Of a DNA stretch of 32,741 bases, positions 1 to 5,956 are shown piece after piece. The notes beneath the pieces are model-generated. The model did not search any database. It saw nothing but the letters and a program-made list of their open reading frames with translations, and had not been told where the DNA came from. This DNA is from a virus: IMG/VR virus record IMGVR_UViG_3300042519_000516, positions 1-32,741 of that record. One strand, 5' to 3'. Position 1 is the stretch's first letter. Each line of letters starts with the position of its first letter. A program made the translations under genes and the position numbers.

Positions 1-165
1 TCGGATCAACACTATTTGGCTTACGATGTGCCTATTGCTGCGAATGATTCGACCACTCTCACATTGGGTTTGACTATGGATGCTACTGATGTGTTGTCGG
101 TGAACGCTGCTGGTACGGCTTCACGCTTGTCTTTCAATGCGTTCGGTGCTGAAGTAACGGTTTAA
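1..165 (+). CDS. Small tail/fibre-region protein, 3' part only (homologue of the gene at 32158)
   Basis: The reading frame is open from base 1 to a TAA at 163-165 and gives the last 54 residues of a protein whose start lies outside the window. The translation is almost the same as the C-terminal half of the complete 112-residue protein at 32158-32496 (shared LAYDVPIAANDSTTLTLG and ATDVLSVNAAGTASRLS). About a quarter of the bases between 10 and 138 nevertheless differ, nearly all at third codon positions. From base 139 onward the two copies are identical to the stop. It precedes the glycine-rich fibre gene by 11 bases, as its partner does at the right end. Function is not recognised; its position and beta-rich, Ser/Thr-rich composition suggest a small tail-tip or fibre-associated virion protein. 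This copy uses T-ending codons, unlike most of the window. Confidence 0.8.
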   Translation, partial: SDQHYLAYDVPIAANDSTTLTLGLTMDATDVLSVNAAGTASRLSFNAFGAEVTV

Positions 166-176
166 GGGGGTAACTG

Positions 177-1130
177 ATGGCTGTTACTTCTATATCAACT
201 TCTAGCATAGTGTCGGGTGCTAAATACACGCGTATGACCGGCAAACTTAGCGCTGGACCTTTTGAGTGTCGTTATGTTGTGATTGCCGGCGGCGGCGGTG
301 GTGGCGCTAACTTTGGTGGTGGTGGCGGTGCTGGTGGTTATCGCTCTAGTGTTTCGGGTGAAAACTCTGGCGGTGGTGCGGCTGCTGAAAATCCTTTTAC
401 TCTTGCGCGGGGTATTGCTTATTCCGTCATAGTAGGTGCTGGTGGTGCTGGTGGCGCAACTAACCGTGGAACTTCAGGCGCTAATTCTACTTTTCTAACT
501 GTCACATCTACTGGTGGTGGTGGCGCTGGTGGCGGTTCGGGAACCCAAACAGGTTTGACCGGTGGCTCTGGTGGTGGTGCTGGGGCAAACGGTGGGGCTG
601 GTCAGGCTGGTGGTACGGGAACAACCGCACAGGGGTTTGGCGGTGGAGTAAATAGCAATACTGGTAGCGTCGGTGGTAACGGTTCTGGTGGTGGTGGTGG
701 TGCGGCTGAGGCTGGCAACACAGACCAGGCACCAGGAAATAATGTTGCCGGTGCTGGCGGTGACGGTGTTGCCTCTTCCATAACTGGTTCTTCTGTCACG
801 CGCGCAGGAGGCGGTGGCGGAGGATTAGATACTCGCGGTGGCGGTACGGCTGGCGGTGTCGCTGGTGACGGTGGCGGTGGTACAGGCCAAGGTTCTGCGG
901 CTGCTGTCGCTGGAACAGCGAACACTGGCGGTGGTGGCGGTGGCGGTAAAGACGGCGCTGCTGGAATTGGTGCCGCCGGTGGCTCGGGTGTAGTTATTTT
1001 TACTTTGCCAAAAAGCGCATTAGTGCGTTTTAGTTCGGGCGTAACTTTTAGCGCGACAGCGGTGGGCGATAATTTTGCTTATAGTGTTACAGCCACTTCT
1101 ACCACTGCGGAAACGGTGACAATACTATGA
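177..1130 (+). CDS. Glycine-rich tail fibre/adhesin-like protein
   Basis: This 317-residue protein is probably a distal tail or fibre protein that contacts the host surface. The N-terminal ~35 residues (ending near ECRYVVIAGGGGG) lead into a long glycine-rich region, roughly residues 37-275, with runs such as GGGGGAGGYR and repeated GAGG, NSTF and GGGG blocks. A non-glycine tail follows (residues ~277-317, VVIFTLPKSALVRFSSG). Glycine-rich domains of this kind, with VIVGAGGAGG-type repeats, are known from phage fibre and adhesin proteins, where glycine-rich loops can form the binding tip; that role here is inferred. A GGGGG-containing ribosome site precedes the ATG. Codons are strongly T-ended (GGT, GCT), unlike the C/G-ended core genes, which suggests recent exchange. 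A nearly identical 5' part recurs at 32508-32741. Its stop overlaps the next gene by 4 bases. Confidence 0.8.
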   Translation: MAVTSISTSSIVSGAKYTRMTGKLSAGPFECRYVVIAGGGGGGANFGGGGGAGGYRSSVSGENSGGGAAAENPFTLARGIAYSVIVGAGGAGGATNRGTSGANSTFLTVTSTGGGGAGGGSGTQTGLTGGSGGGAGANGGAGQAGGTGTTAQGFGGGVNSNTGSVGGNGSGGGGGAAEAGNTDQAPGNNVAGAGGDGVASSITGSSVTRAGGGGGGLDTRGGGTAGGVAGDGGGGTGQGSAAAVAGTANTGGGGGGGKDGAAGIGAAGGSGVVIFTLPKSALVRFSSGVTFSATAVGDNFAYSVTATSTTAETVTIL

Positions 1131-1528
1131 GCCACTTTGCAAAACTCGATGCCAACAACATCGTCACATTCGTTACTGTCGGCAGGCAGGAAGATGATGG
1201 CCTAGAGGAAGAACTGTTTGAGCGCACAGGTGATGTGTACCGTCAGACTTCTTACAACACTTTCGGCGGTGTTCACTACAGCACTGATGAGGAAGGCAAC
1301 CGGGTTCCCTCAGAAGATCAGTCCAAGGCTCTACGGAAGAACTATGCCGGAATCGGCTACACCTACGATGAGGAACGCGATGCGTTTATCCCACCGAAGT
1401 TTTTTGAGTCATGGGTTCTGAATGAGGACACTTGTTTGTGGGAAGCGCCGGTGCCTTACCCTACTGATGGAGCCCAATATGTTTGGGATGAGGAAACCGT
1501 AGCCTGGGTGGAGGTAGAGGATGTCTGA
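1127..1528 (+). CDS. Fibre-associated protein of the aquatic-phage MSHFAK type
   Basis: This 133-residue protein starts MSHFAKLDANNIVTFVTV and contains QTSYNTFGGVHY, NYAGIGYTYDEERDAFIPP and a tryptophan-rich end (WEAPVPYPTDG, YVWDEETVAW). The same motif series occurs in proteins encoded near tail-fibre genes of many marine phages, which is the basis of the family call from memory. Molecular function is unknown; location behind the glycine-rich fibre suggests a fibre accessory or virion surface component. ATGA overlap with the fibre gene implies coupled translation. The protein is acidic and has no signal peptide or membrane segment. Confidence 0.75.
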   Translation: MSHFAKLDANNIVTFVTVGRQEDDGLEEELFERTGDVYRQTSYNTFGGVHYSTDEEGNRVPSEDQSKALRKNYAGIGYTYDEERDAFIPPKFFESWVLNEDTCLWEAPVPYPTDGAQYVWDEETVAWVEVEDV

Positions 1529-1622
1529 TCGGACGTGCGCGTACTGTGAGCAACGTCATGAGTGCTCAGGTGTTTGTGGTGTTGAGTGTCAGAATCATTT
1601 CTGTGACTTCGTGCAGGTGTAA
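1521..1622 (+). CDS. Six-cysteine micro-protein
   Basis: A 33-residue ORF starts at ATG 1521, overlaps the end of the upstream gene by 8 bases and stops 2 bases before the endolysin start. GGAGGTAGAGG just upstream gives it a strong ribosome site. The peptide has six cysteines (C6, C9, C15, C19, C23, C28) plus His13 and His26, a spacing that would suit a small zinc-binding knuckle. Tight packing in the gene string and the high Cys content argue for a real gene. No function is recognised. The alternative is that the ORF is only a translational coupler for the endolysin. Confidence 0.6.
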   Translation: MSDRTCAYCEQRHECSGVCGVECQNHFCDFVQV

Positions 1623-1624
1623 CG

Positions 1625-2317
1625 ATGCGCCTCACCCAGCCATGGCCTCACGGCTTCAGCATCAACCCGAATGGTAAGTATGGGATGCGTCGTCATCCAA
1701 TCACTGGCCGTCAGGCAAAACACAGAGGCGTCGACGTTGGAGGCGTGTTTCAGGTCTCTGTGGCCGCGCCTGGTGTCGTAGTCCACATCGGCTACTCACC
1801 TAAGGGTGGCGGGCACACGGTCATCATCGACCACGGTGAGGTCCACACGGCCTACTATCACGGCGCTCAGGCGACGAAACTACGTGTCGGGCAGAGGGTG
1901 AACACTGGTGACCCTATCTACACGTCAGGGACCACTGGGGCGTCCACCGGAAACCACCTTCACTTCGAAGTTCGTAAACGCAAAACGTGGGGGACTGACG
2001 TTGATCCGACCCCCTACCTTAACGGCAACGCGAGCGTGCCCGTGCTGAAGGTGTCTGGGCGTGAGGACCGTGCCACGTGGAAGCAGTGGCAGACGTGGCT
2101 CCAACGTGAGGACTTCTATGACGGCCGCGTGGATGGTGTCGCTGGCGCTATGACTTACCGTGCCATCCAGTCCTGGGTGGGGACACCTCGCACCGGCGTG
2201 TTAGATGTGGTGACGCGTAGGGCGGTCCAGGCGCGTATCGGTGTGACTGTGGATGGTGTGTGGGGCCGTGGGACTTGGTCGACGATTCAGCGGAAACTGA
2301 ATGAGGGGTCACTGTGA
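1625..2317 (+). CDS. Endolysin: M23 (LytM-type) peptidase with peptidoglycan-binding repeats
   Basis: This 230-residue lysis enzyme should cut peptide cross-bridges of the host peptidoglycan at the end of infection. Residues ~1-130 form an M23 zinc metallopeptidase domain: GMRRHPITGRQAKHRGVD supplies the H33-x3-D37 zinc ligands and GNHLHFEV supplies the H111-x-H113 pair. Residues ~147-230 hold two repeats of peptidoglycan-binding type 1 character (YDGRVDGVAGAMTYRAIQ and VTVDGVWGRGTWSTIQ). There is no signal peptide, so export should depend on the holin genes that follow. The stop overlaps the next start by 4 bases (GTGA). All key metal ligands are present and the enzyme looks active. Confidence 0.93.
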   Translation: MRLTQPWPHGFSINPNGKYGMRRHPITGRQAKHRGVDVGGVFQVSVAAPGVVVHIGYSPKGGGHTVIIDHGEVHTAYYHGAQATKLRVGQRVNTGDPIYTSGTTGASTGNHLHFEVRKRKTWGTDVDPTPYLNGNASVPVLKVSGREDRATWKQWQTWLQREDFYDGRVDGVAGAMTYRAIQSWVGTPRTGVLDVVTRRAVQARIGVTVDGVWGRGTWSTIQRKLNEGSL

Positions 2318-2553
2318 GCGACGAGCACTTGGAAACAGCGACCGTGAAGGTGTCGATGAGGGATATCTACCTGGAGGTTCAACGGCAGGGCCGCCTGTTG
2401 GAGAAGATTGCGAACGCGCTCCCCGACAGTGAGCAGAAAATCGACGATCATGAGGTTCGCATCCGACGCTTGGAGCAACGCATGTGGCAGGCGATTGGTG
2501 TGTTCGGTTTCCTAGCGGCCGTCATCTCCCCGTTGGTGGCGATACTCACATGA
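2314..2553 (+). CDS. Coiled-coil plus single-TM protein of the lysis module (XhlA-like holin or holin accessory)
   Basis: This 79-residue protein begins at GTG 2314 (GTGA overlap with the endolysin, GAGGGG ribosome site). Residues ~12-53 are a charged helical segment rich in heptad-like leucines and isoleucines (QGRLLEKIANALPDSEQKID, then VRIRRLEQRMW). One membrane helix ends the protein (AIGVFGFLAAVISPLVAILT). That layout matches XhlA/hemolysin-type lysis accessory proteins. A holin or holin-regulator role is inferred from layout and position. Confidence 0.7.
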   Translation: MSDEHLETATVKVSMRDIYLEVQRQGRLLEKIANALPDSEQKIDDHEVRIRRLEQRMWQAIGVFGFLAAVISPLVAILT

Positions 2554-2774
2554 GGGCTAACCCTAACTGGAGGATACGCCGTCGGTACATTTTCGCATCG
2601 TTCGCCCTAGGCGTCACCATGATTGTGTCGGCGGTCGCTGCCGTGTGGGCTGACAGACTAGGTGCAGGTGACCTCATCACTGGTGGTGTGGCACTCATCA
2701 CACTCATCCTCACGTCCTACATTTTTGGGGCCGCGTGGGAGGACATAGCAAAGAAAGGTGACACAGATGGATAA
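2550..2774 (+). CDS. Small two-TM membrane protein, lysis module
   Basis: I place the start at ATG 2550, which overlaps the previous stop as ATGA; an in-frame upstream ATG at 2484 would overlap the previous gene by 70 bases. The resulting 74-residue protein has a basic N-terminus (NPNWRIRRR), two hydrophobic helices (YIFASFALGVTMIVSAVAAVW and ITGGVALITLILTSYIFGAAW) and a short charged tail. It lies between two other small membrane proteins in the lysis run. It could be a holin, an antiholin or a membrane chaperone of the lysis system; the sequence does not decide. Confidence 0.7.
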   Translation: MRANPNWRIRRRYIFASFALGVTMIVSAVAAVWADRLGAGDLITGGVALITLILTSYIFGAAWEDIAKKGDTDG

Positions 2775-2970
2775 GTGGAATAAGTATTGGGGGTTCGCTG
2801 GTGAGCGTGCCCTGAAAACCGTGGCACAGGTGGCCTTGGCTACGATCGGCGTGACCGCTGCAGGCTTGCTGGATGTCGACTGGGTGCAGGTGTTGTCAGT
2901 GTCGGCGCTTGCCGGTGTGATGTCCCTGCTCACCTCGGTTCTCACATATGATAAGGCTGACTTATCGTGA
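2767..2970 (+). CDS. Holin, r1t-like
   Basis: I prefer ATG 2767 (MDKWNKYWGFAGERALKT) over GTG 2758, because an AAAGG site lies 8 bases ahead of it; this gives 67 residues. The pattern W-x-GERALKTVAQ-x-ALATIG followed by AAGLLDVDWVQVLSVSALAG is the signature I know from r1t-family holins in actinobacterial and lactococcal phages. Two membrane helices are visible (TVAQVALATIGVTAAGLL and VLSVSALAGVMSLLTSVL). The holin would permeabilise the cytoplasmic membrane and release the endolysin. It is the best supported holin of the three adjacent small membrane proteins. Confidence 0.85.
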   Translation: MDKWNKYWGFAGERALKTVAQVALATIGVTAAGLLDVDWVQVLSVSALAGVMSLLTSVLTYDKADLS

Positions 2971-3047
2971 GCGACCGTGAGGTTGTGGACGGGTTTGCCG
3001 TGCCGGTCGACCCGATGGACATGTTGCAGTGCGATTCATGTCAGTGA
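2967..3047 (+). CDS. 26-residue peptide ending in CDSCQ
   Basis: A GTG at 2967 overlaps the holin stop (GTGA), the same coupling used by its neighbours, and opens a 26-residue ORF that stops at 3045-3047. It is acidic and ends with a CxxC pair (MLQCDSCQ). It is the last plus-strand ORF before the terminator hairpins. The overlap supports translation; function is unknown and it may be a coupling remnant. Confidence 0.45.
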   Translation: MSDREVVDGFAVPVDPMDMLQCDSCQ

Positions 3048-3062
3048 TGGTAGTCTGTATCT

Positions 3063-3134
3063 GAACGGTTCCCTTCTCTCGGTTCCCGTTCTAGGGCCGT
3101 CCTGCTTCCACCATCGCGGGGCGGCCCTTCTCTA
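3063..3134 (+). terminator. Two tandem hairpins between convergent genes, likely bidirectional terminator
   Basis: Two inverted repeats follow the lysis genes. The first pairs GAACGG (3063-3068) with CCGTTC (3086-3091). The second pairs GGGCCGtCC (3094-3102) with GGggCGGCCC (3118-3127), followed by TTCTCTATT. They separate the plus-strand lysis run from the convergent minus-strand HTH gene, where a bidirectional terminator is expected. The direct repeat CGGTTCCC also occurs twice in the loop of the first hairpin. Confidence 0.7.
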
Positions 3135-3350
3135 TTCCCCTAACCAGGAATAGATTGTCGGGCGGGTTACGCCTGCACGCTTCGCAAGTTTCAGGATGGG
3201 TGTGCCGTCGGCGTGTGCCTGCTTCACCTGTTCGCGCATCACGTTGGTGACCGTGTCGACACGTCTCAGTCCCTGATCGCGGATGTCGGCTAGTTGCTCA
3301 ATGCTCATAGCGTCGTATGAGTGAAAATCAAAAGTTCCCATGTCTACCAT
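3132..3350 (-). CDS. Small helix-turn-helix DNA-binding protein
   Basis: This 72-residue minus-strand protein ends in a clear helix-turn-helix (ILKLAKRAGVTRPTIYSWLG, about residues 52-71) of the resolvase/Hin C-terminal type. The rest is helical and charged (IEQLADIRDQGLRR...). An AAGGA ribosome site lies ahead of ATG 3350; a second ATG nine bases on is possible. It is one of three minus-strand genes in the window and faces a divergent gap holding a TAGTG-N4-CACTA dyad, so a local regulator is plausible. Catalytic recombinase residues are absent, so it is a DNA-binding protein only. Confidence 0.8.
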   Translation of the reverse strand: MVDMGTFDFHSYDAMSIEQLADIRDQGLRRVDTVTNVMREQVKQAHADGTPILKLAKRAGVTRPTIYSWLGE

Positions 3351-3447
3351 CTTACATCCTTTGTTATCAAAATGTGATTATCTAATGCTGTCTAGTGCTT
3401 ACACTACACGCTACTGTTGGGGTAACCAAATGAGAAGGGAGTCCACC
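3351..3447. promoter_or_regulatory. Divergent regulatory gap with dyad
   Basis: This AT-richer gap lies between the minus-strand HTH gene and the plus-strand gene at 3448. It contains the perfect dyad TAGTG-CTTA-CACTA (3393-3406) and candidate -10 boxes: TACACT (3400-3405) and TACTGT (3412-3417) on the plus strand, and GATAAT-like on the minus strand (about 3379-3384). The HTH protein next to it is the obvious candidate binder; this is inference. Confidence 0.45.
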
Positions 3448-3798
3448 GTGGGCTACTACAAACAGCAAGAAATCTCTGATCAGGAACGTGTTGACGACAT
3501 CATCAGGTGGTGGAAGTCGCATGAGAACCAACCCATCCCGTTGTATCTGCTGCAGGCTGTGGTCGGTGACTCACAGTTCTTCAATCACGTGCTGGAGCAG
3601 TGGGAGGGTCACATCGACACGGTCATGGGGCGCGAACGCCCGAACCGTAAGGATGCCGACCGTATCCTCCGTGACCGGAAACGTCGCGCCTTCTGGACTA
3701 TGACCTGGACTGAGTCGCGCATGATTATCATCGCCCTGTTCACGTCCCTGGTCGTCAACGTGGCCCTGGTCACATCCATCCTGGTGGTGACACTATGA
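3448..3798 (+). CDS. C-terminally membrane-anchored small protein
   Basis: I place the start at GTG 3448, which sits 6 bases behind a strong GAAGGGAG ribosome site; ATG 3430 lies in frame but overlaps that site. The 116-residue product has a soluble N-terminal part (QERVDDIIRWWKSHENQPIP...LYLLQAVVGDSQFFNHVLEQW), a basic stretch (RPNRKDADRILRDRKRR) and one C-terminal membrane helix (MIIIALFTSLVVNVALVTSIL). This suggests a tail-anchored cytosolic domain. No family is recognised. It overlaps the next gene by 4 bases (ATGA). Confidence 0.75.
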   Translation: MGYYKQQEISDQERVDDIIRWWKSHENQPIPLYLLQAVVGDSQFFNHVLEQWEGHIDTVMGRERPNRKDADRILRDRKRRAFWTMTWTESRMIIIALFTSLVVNVALVTSILVVTL

Positions 3799-3947
3799 CC
3801 TGGTGGATAGTCCTGGTCGTCGGCGGCCTGTTCGTTCTACTCCCCGGCATGGTGAACCCTTTCGTGGTCATTAACGGGGCGACACTCGTCGGGCTGGTAC
3901 TCATCAGCCTCGCAACGTACAAACTGACTGGAAAGGTAGACAGATGA
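3795..3947 (+). CDS. 50-residue two-TM membrane protein
   Basis: ATG 3795 overlaps the previous stop (ATGA), and the stop at 3945-3947 overlaps the next ATG at 3944. The 50 residues are almost all membrane sequence: WWIVLVVGGLFVLLPGMV, a short turn (NPFVVINGA), then LVGLVLISLATY and a basic end. It follows another membrane protein, so the two may act together. Function unknown; the double overlap and clean hydrophobic design support a real gene. Confidence 0.7.
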   Translation: MTWWIVLVVGGLFVLLPGMVNPFVVINGATLVGLVLISLATYKLTGKVDR

Positions 3948-4111
3948 GTGGTGTGACTGAGTTTGATGGCAGGGAAATGAAGGTGATGTTGAGTGAGCCT
4001 TGGACGGTCGACGACAACGGGTTCCTCGTTCTGTCTAGGCTGCAAGCCCGTGACCTATGCGATCACCTGACGTGGCAGTTCCAGGACGACCTGGAGAGTG
4101 AGGACGGATGA
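3944..4111 (+). CDS. 55-residue acidic hypothetical protein
   Basis: ATG 3944 and the stop at 4109-4111 both form ATGA overlaps with the neighbours. The product is soluble and acidic (VMLSEPWTVDDNGFLVLSRL, then QFQDDLESEDG at the end). No domain is recognised. Exact coupling on both sides is the evidence for the gene. Confidence 0.65.
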   Translation: MSGVTEFDGREMKVMLSEPWTVDDNGFLVLSRLQARDLCDHLTWQFQDDLESEDG

Positions 4112-4290
4112 GCAACATATCCATGGAGTTCTTCTATGACTCCCATGCGGCCGACAAATGGAAGGTCACCGTCTACGCCGGAAATGACGTGGGGTTCGAT
4201 CTCGTCGGTGACACCTGGGAAGGCATAATGGAGGACCTGACCTATAAGACGAAATGGGAGTTGGAGGGTGTGCTACCGGTCACTTGGTAG
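4108..4290 (+). CDS. 60-residue hypothetical protein
   Basis: Starts by ATGA overlap and encodes a small soluble, beta-rich acidic protein (ISMEFFYDSHAADKWKVTVY ... FDLVGDTWEGIMEDL). No family recognised. Its 3' end overlaps the convergent whiB-like gene by 18 bases, so transcripts from the two sides would be antisense at their ends; no terminator is visible here. Confidence 0.65.
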   Translation: MSNISMEFFYDSHAADKWKVTVYAGNDVGFDLVGDTWEGIMEDLTYKTKWELEGVLPVTW

Positions 4291-4527
4291 CGTGCCACCC
4301 CATATGCCGTGCCGTTCCTTAGCGGCCAACGCATATTCGAAACAGGCCATCTGGATGGGACACTCGGAGCATAACCGCTTCGCCATCTGGATGGCCTGCT
4401 TCCGTTGGCTACCAGCCTGGATGTCCTCAGGGAAGAAGATGTGTGGCACTGACTCGCATGGGACACTATCGACGGCGGCCCTGGCATCGGCTAGGCGGCC
4501 TATTGGTCGGTGTCGGTGCTTGCTCAT
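4273..4527 (-). CDS. whiB: WhiB-family iron-sulfur transcription regulator
   Basis: This 84-residue minus-strand protein shows the full WhiB signature: C24 before an IFFPED motif, then C53-x2-C56-x5-C62 (CSECPIQMAC), the four ligands of a 4Fe-4S cluster, and the GIWGG turn (74-78). The family occurs in Actinobacteria and their phages; members bind the host primary sigma factor and alter promoter use. A phage copy could redirect host transcription or act in superinfection exclusion, as reported for mycobacteriophage TM4. The C-terminus ends right after GIWGGTLPSDR, so the usual basic DNA-binding tail is nearly absent and action through sigma-factor binding is more likely. ATG 4527 lies 6 nt behind a TAGACT hexamer with no leader, facing the divergent gene at 4539. 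Confidence 0.93.
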   Translation of the reverse strand: MSKHRHRPIGRLADARAAVDSVPCESVPHIFFPEDIQAGSQRKQAIQMAKRLCSECPIQMACFEYALAAKERHGIWGGTLPSDR

Positions 4528-4541
4528 AGGATGAGTCTATG
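4525..4541. promoter_or_regulatory. Inverted repeat forming divergent, leaderless start sites
   Basis: The sequence CATAG-GATGAGT-CTATG is an inverted repeat. Its left end is the complement of the whiB-like ATG (4527-4525, minus) and its right end is the ATG of the exonuclease gene (4539-4541). Each strand carries a TANNNT hexamer exactly 6 nt before its ATG (plus TAGGAT 4527-4532; minus TAGACT 4539-4534). Both transcripts would start at or next to the initiation codon, and the two -10 boxes overlap, so polymerase can occupy only one direction at a time. Confidence 0.6.
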
Positions 4542-5432
4542 AGATATAACACACAGTTCCAGACAATCAGTGACACTTTCCAGGACGCCGTATGGTTGGG
4601 CTACGCCGACCACGGCTCAGACGAATGGCACGCCATGAGGTCCACCGGCATAGGCGGATCGGAGATTGGCACCATCATGGGGCTCAACCCGTGGGAGTCA
4701 GCGTTCAGCCTCTGGGCGAAACGTACAGGGCAGATACCTAACCCGCCGGTGGATAACTGGTCGGTGAAGTTCGGGCAGGTTTTTGAGGAACCTATCCTGC
4801 AACTGTGGGCTGACGAGAACCCTGAGTGGAAGGTGTATCGGACTGGGACATGGTCGCACGCTGCACACCCGTTCATGCATGCGAACCCTGACGCGCTCGC
4901 TCAACACCGTGACACTGGTGAGTGGATGGTAGTGGAGGTCAAAACGTCCAGGTCGTTCTGGGACGAGGTCCCACCGGCTTACCGGTCACAGGTGCTGCAC
5001 TACATGGATGTCCTCGGTGTCCGACGCGGCGTGATTGTCGCCGTCGCCGGATGGAACTGGGAGGTGCATGACGTTCTGTGGGATGACTTTGAGGCTGACA
5101 CTCAGAGGTCGCACGCGCAACGCTTCTGGGAGCACCTGGAACAGCATGTTCGGCCTGAGTGGGACGGGTCGAAGTCGACGTATGAGGCTCAGAGGCAACT
5201 GAACCCTCACATCGACGGTGAGGAAGTGGACCTGGGTGCACTCGGTTCTGAACTGCTCCAGGCTCAGACGGCCTACGACGACGCTGAGACGACGCTGCTG
5301 AAGGTGAAGGCTCAAGTGTTGGACGCTATGGGATCAGCGAAACATGGACTTGTCGGTGGTGAGCGTGTAGCGTCAAGGCAGGCACGGGGCGCTGGAGTGC
5401 CCTGGCTGGTAACGAAGAAGGGAAAGAACTAA
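4539..5432 (+). CDS. YqaJ-family viral recombinase/exonuclease
   Basis: This 297-residue protein belongs to the YqaJ/lambda-exonuclease type of PD-(D/E)XK nucleases that resect double-stranded ends for annealing-based recombination. Visible motifs: WHAMRSTGIGGSEIGTIMGL (residues ~30-49), the WAKRTG box, GQVFEEPILQLW, then HPFMHANPDAL and VVEVKTS carrying the catalytic Asp and E-x-K, followed by YRSQVLHYMDV. The C-terminal ~80 residues are helical. It pairs with the annealing protein encoded directly downstream (ends overlap by one base), the classic two-component recombination module. The start is ATG 4539 at the divergent promoter. Confidence 0.92.
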   Translation: MRYNTQFQTISDTFQDAVWLGYADHGSDEWHAMRSTGIGGSEIGTIMGLNPWESAFSLWAKRTGQIPNPPVDNWSVKFGQVFEEPILQLWADENPEWKVYRTGTWSHAAHPFMHANPDALAQHRDTGEWMVVEVKTSRSFWDEVPPAYRSQVLHYMDVLGVRRGVIVAVAGWNWEVHDVLWDDFEADTQRSHAQRFWEHLEQHVRPEWDGSKSTYEAQRQLNPHIDGEEVDLGALGSELLQAQTAYDDAETTLLKVKAQVLDAMGSAKHGLVGGERVASRQARGAGVPWLVTKKGKN

Positions 5433-5956
5433 TGGCTAGATTTGACCTCAGTCAGTATTCGACTGTTGCGGAACGCATCGACCTGTTTTGGTCGCGGTGG
5501 CCTCAGGGTCGCATCCACACAGAAATAGTGCACTTTGAGAACAACCAGGTGATTGTGAAGGCGTCGGTGTGGACTGACCGTGACGACGAGTACCCGGTGA
5601 CCACAGACTATGCAGAGGAATCGTTGGTGACTGGTCCGATGGCGAAGTTCGGTGTGGAGACGTGTGCTACGTCGGCGATCGGCCGCGCACTCGCTGACCT
5701 CGGTGGTGAGTTCTCTGGAACTAAACGGCCGTCACGTGAAGAAATGATGAAGGCTGAACGGTATCGGGACCGTGACTGGGTTGCCGAGTCTGACGCACTG
5801 ACCGATGTCGATGCTTTACGCCTACTATGGAGTGAAGCGAAACGAGCAGGGGTTGACCCGGCCACACTAGACAAGGTGAAGCAACGTGCACAACGAATGG
5901 AGAGTACCCCTAGCGTCGGTGAGGGAAGTGGCTCAGGCGTTGCAGGAAGCAGTTGA
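5432..5956 (+). CDS. Probable single-strand annealing protein (ERF/Rad52-like)
   Basis: The N-terminal ~115 residues read VAERIDLFWSRWPQGRIHTE ... VKASVWTDRDDEYPVTT ... ESLVTGPMAKFGVETCATSAIGRALADLGG, a pattern I associate with actinophage proteins of the ERF/Rad52 annealing superfamily. The C-terminus is a low-complexity helical and Ser/Gly tail. Direct coupling to a YqaJ exonuclease supports the role: it would coat resected strands and anneal them. The exact superfamily (Erf, RecT or Sak) cannot be settled by eye. Confidence 0.7.
   Translation: MARFDLSQYSTVAERIDLFWSRWPQGRIHTEIVHFENNQVIVKASVWTDRDDEYPVTTDYAEESLVTGPMAKFGVETCATSAIGRALADLGGEFSGTKRPSREEMMKAERYRDRDWVAESDALTDVDALRLLWSEAKRAGVDPATLDKVKQRAQRMESTPSVGEGSGSGVAGSS

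Noticed and set aside
508-925. Long minus-strand frames opposite the glycine-rich fibre gene
   Set aside because: They are His/Pro-rich mirror images of glycine codons, with no ribosome site; low-complexity shadow frames.
3132-3350. HTH protein as a serine recombinase or integrase
   Set aside because: Only the Hin-type DNA-binding end is present; catalytic domain and active-site residues are missing, and no other integrase gene is seen.
4268-4534. 88-residue plus-strand frame opposite the whiB-like gene
   Set aside because: The minus-strand frame has all four WhiB cysteines and GIWGG; the plus frame is a shadow.
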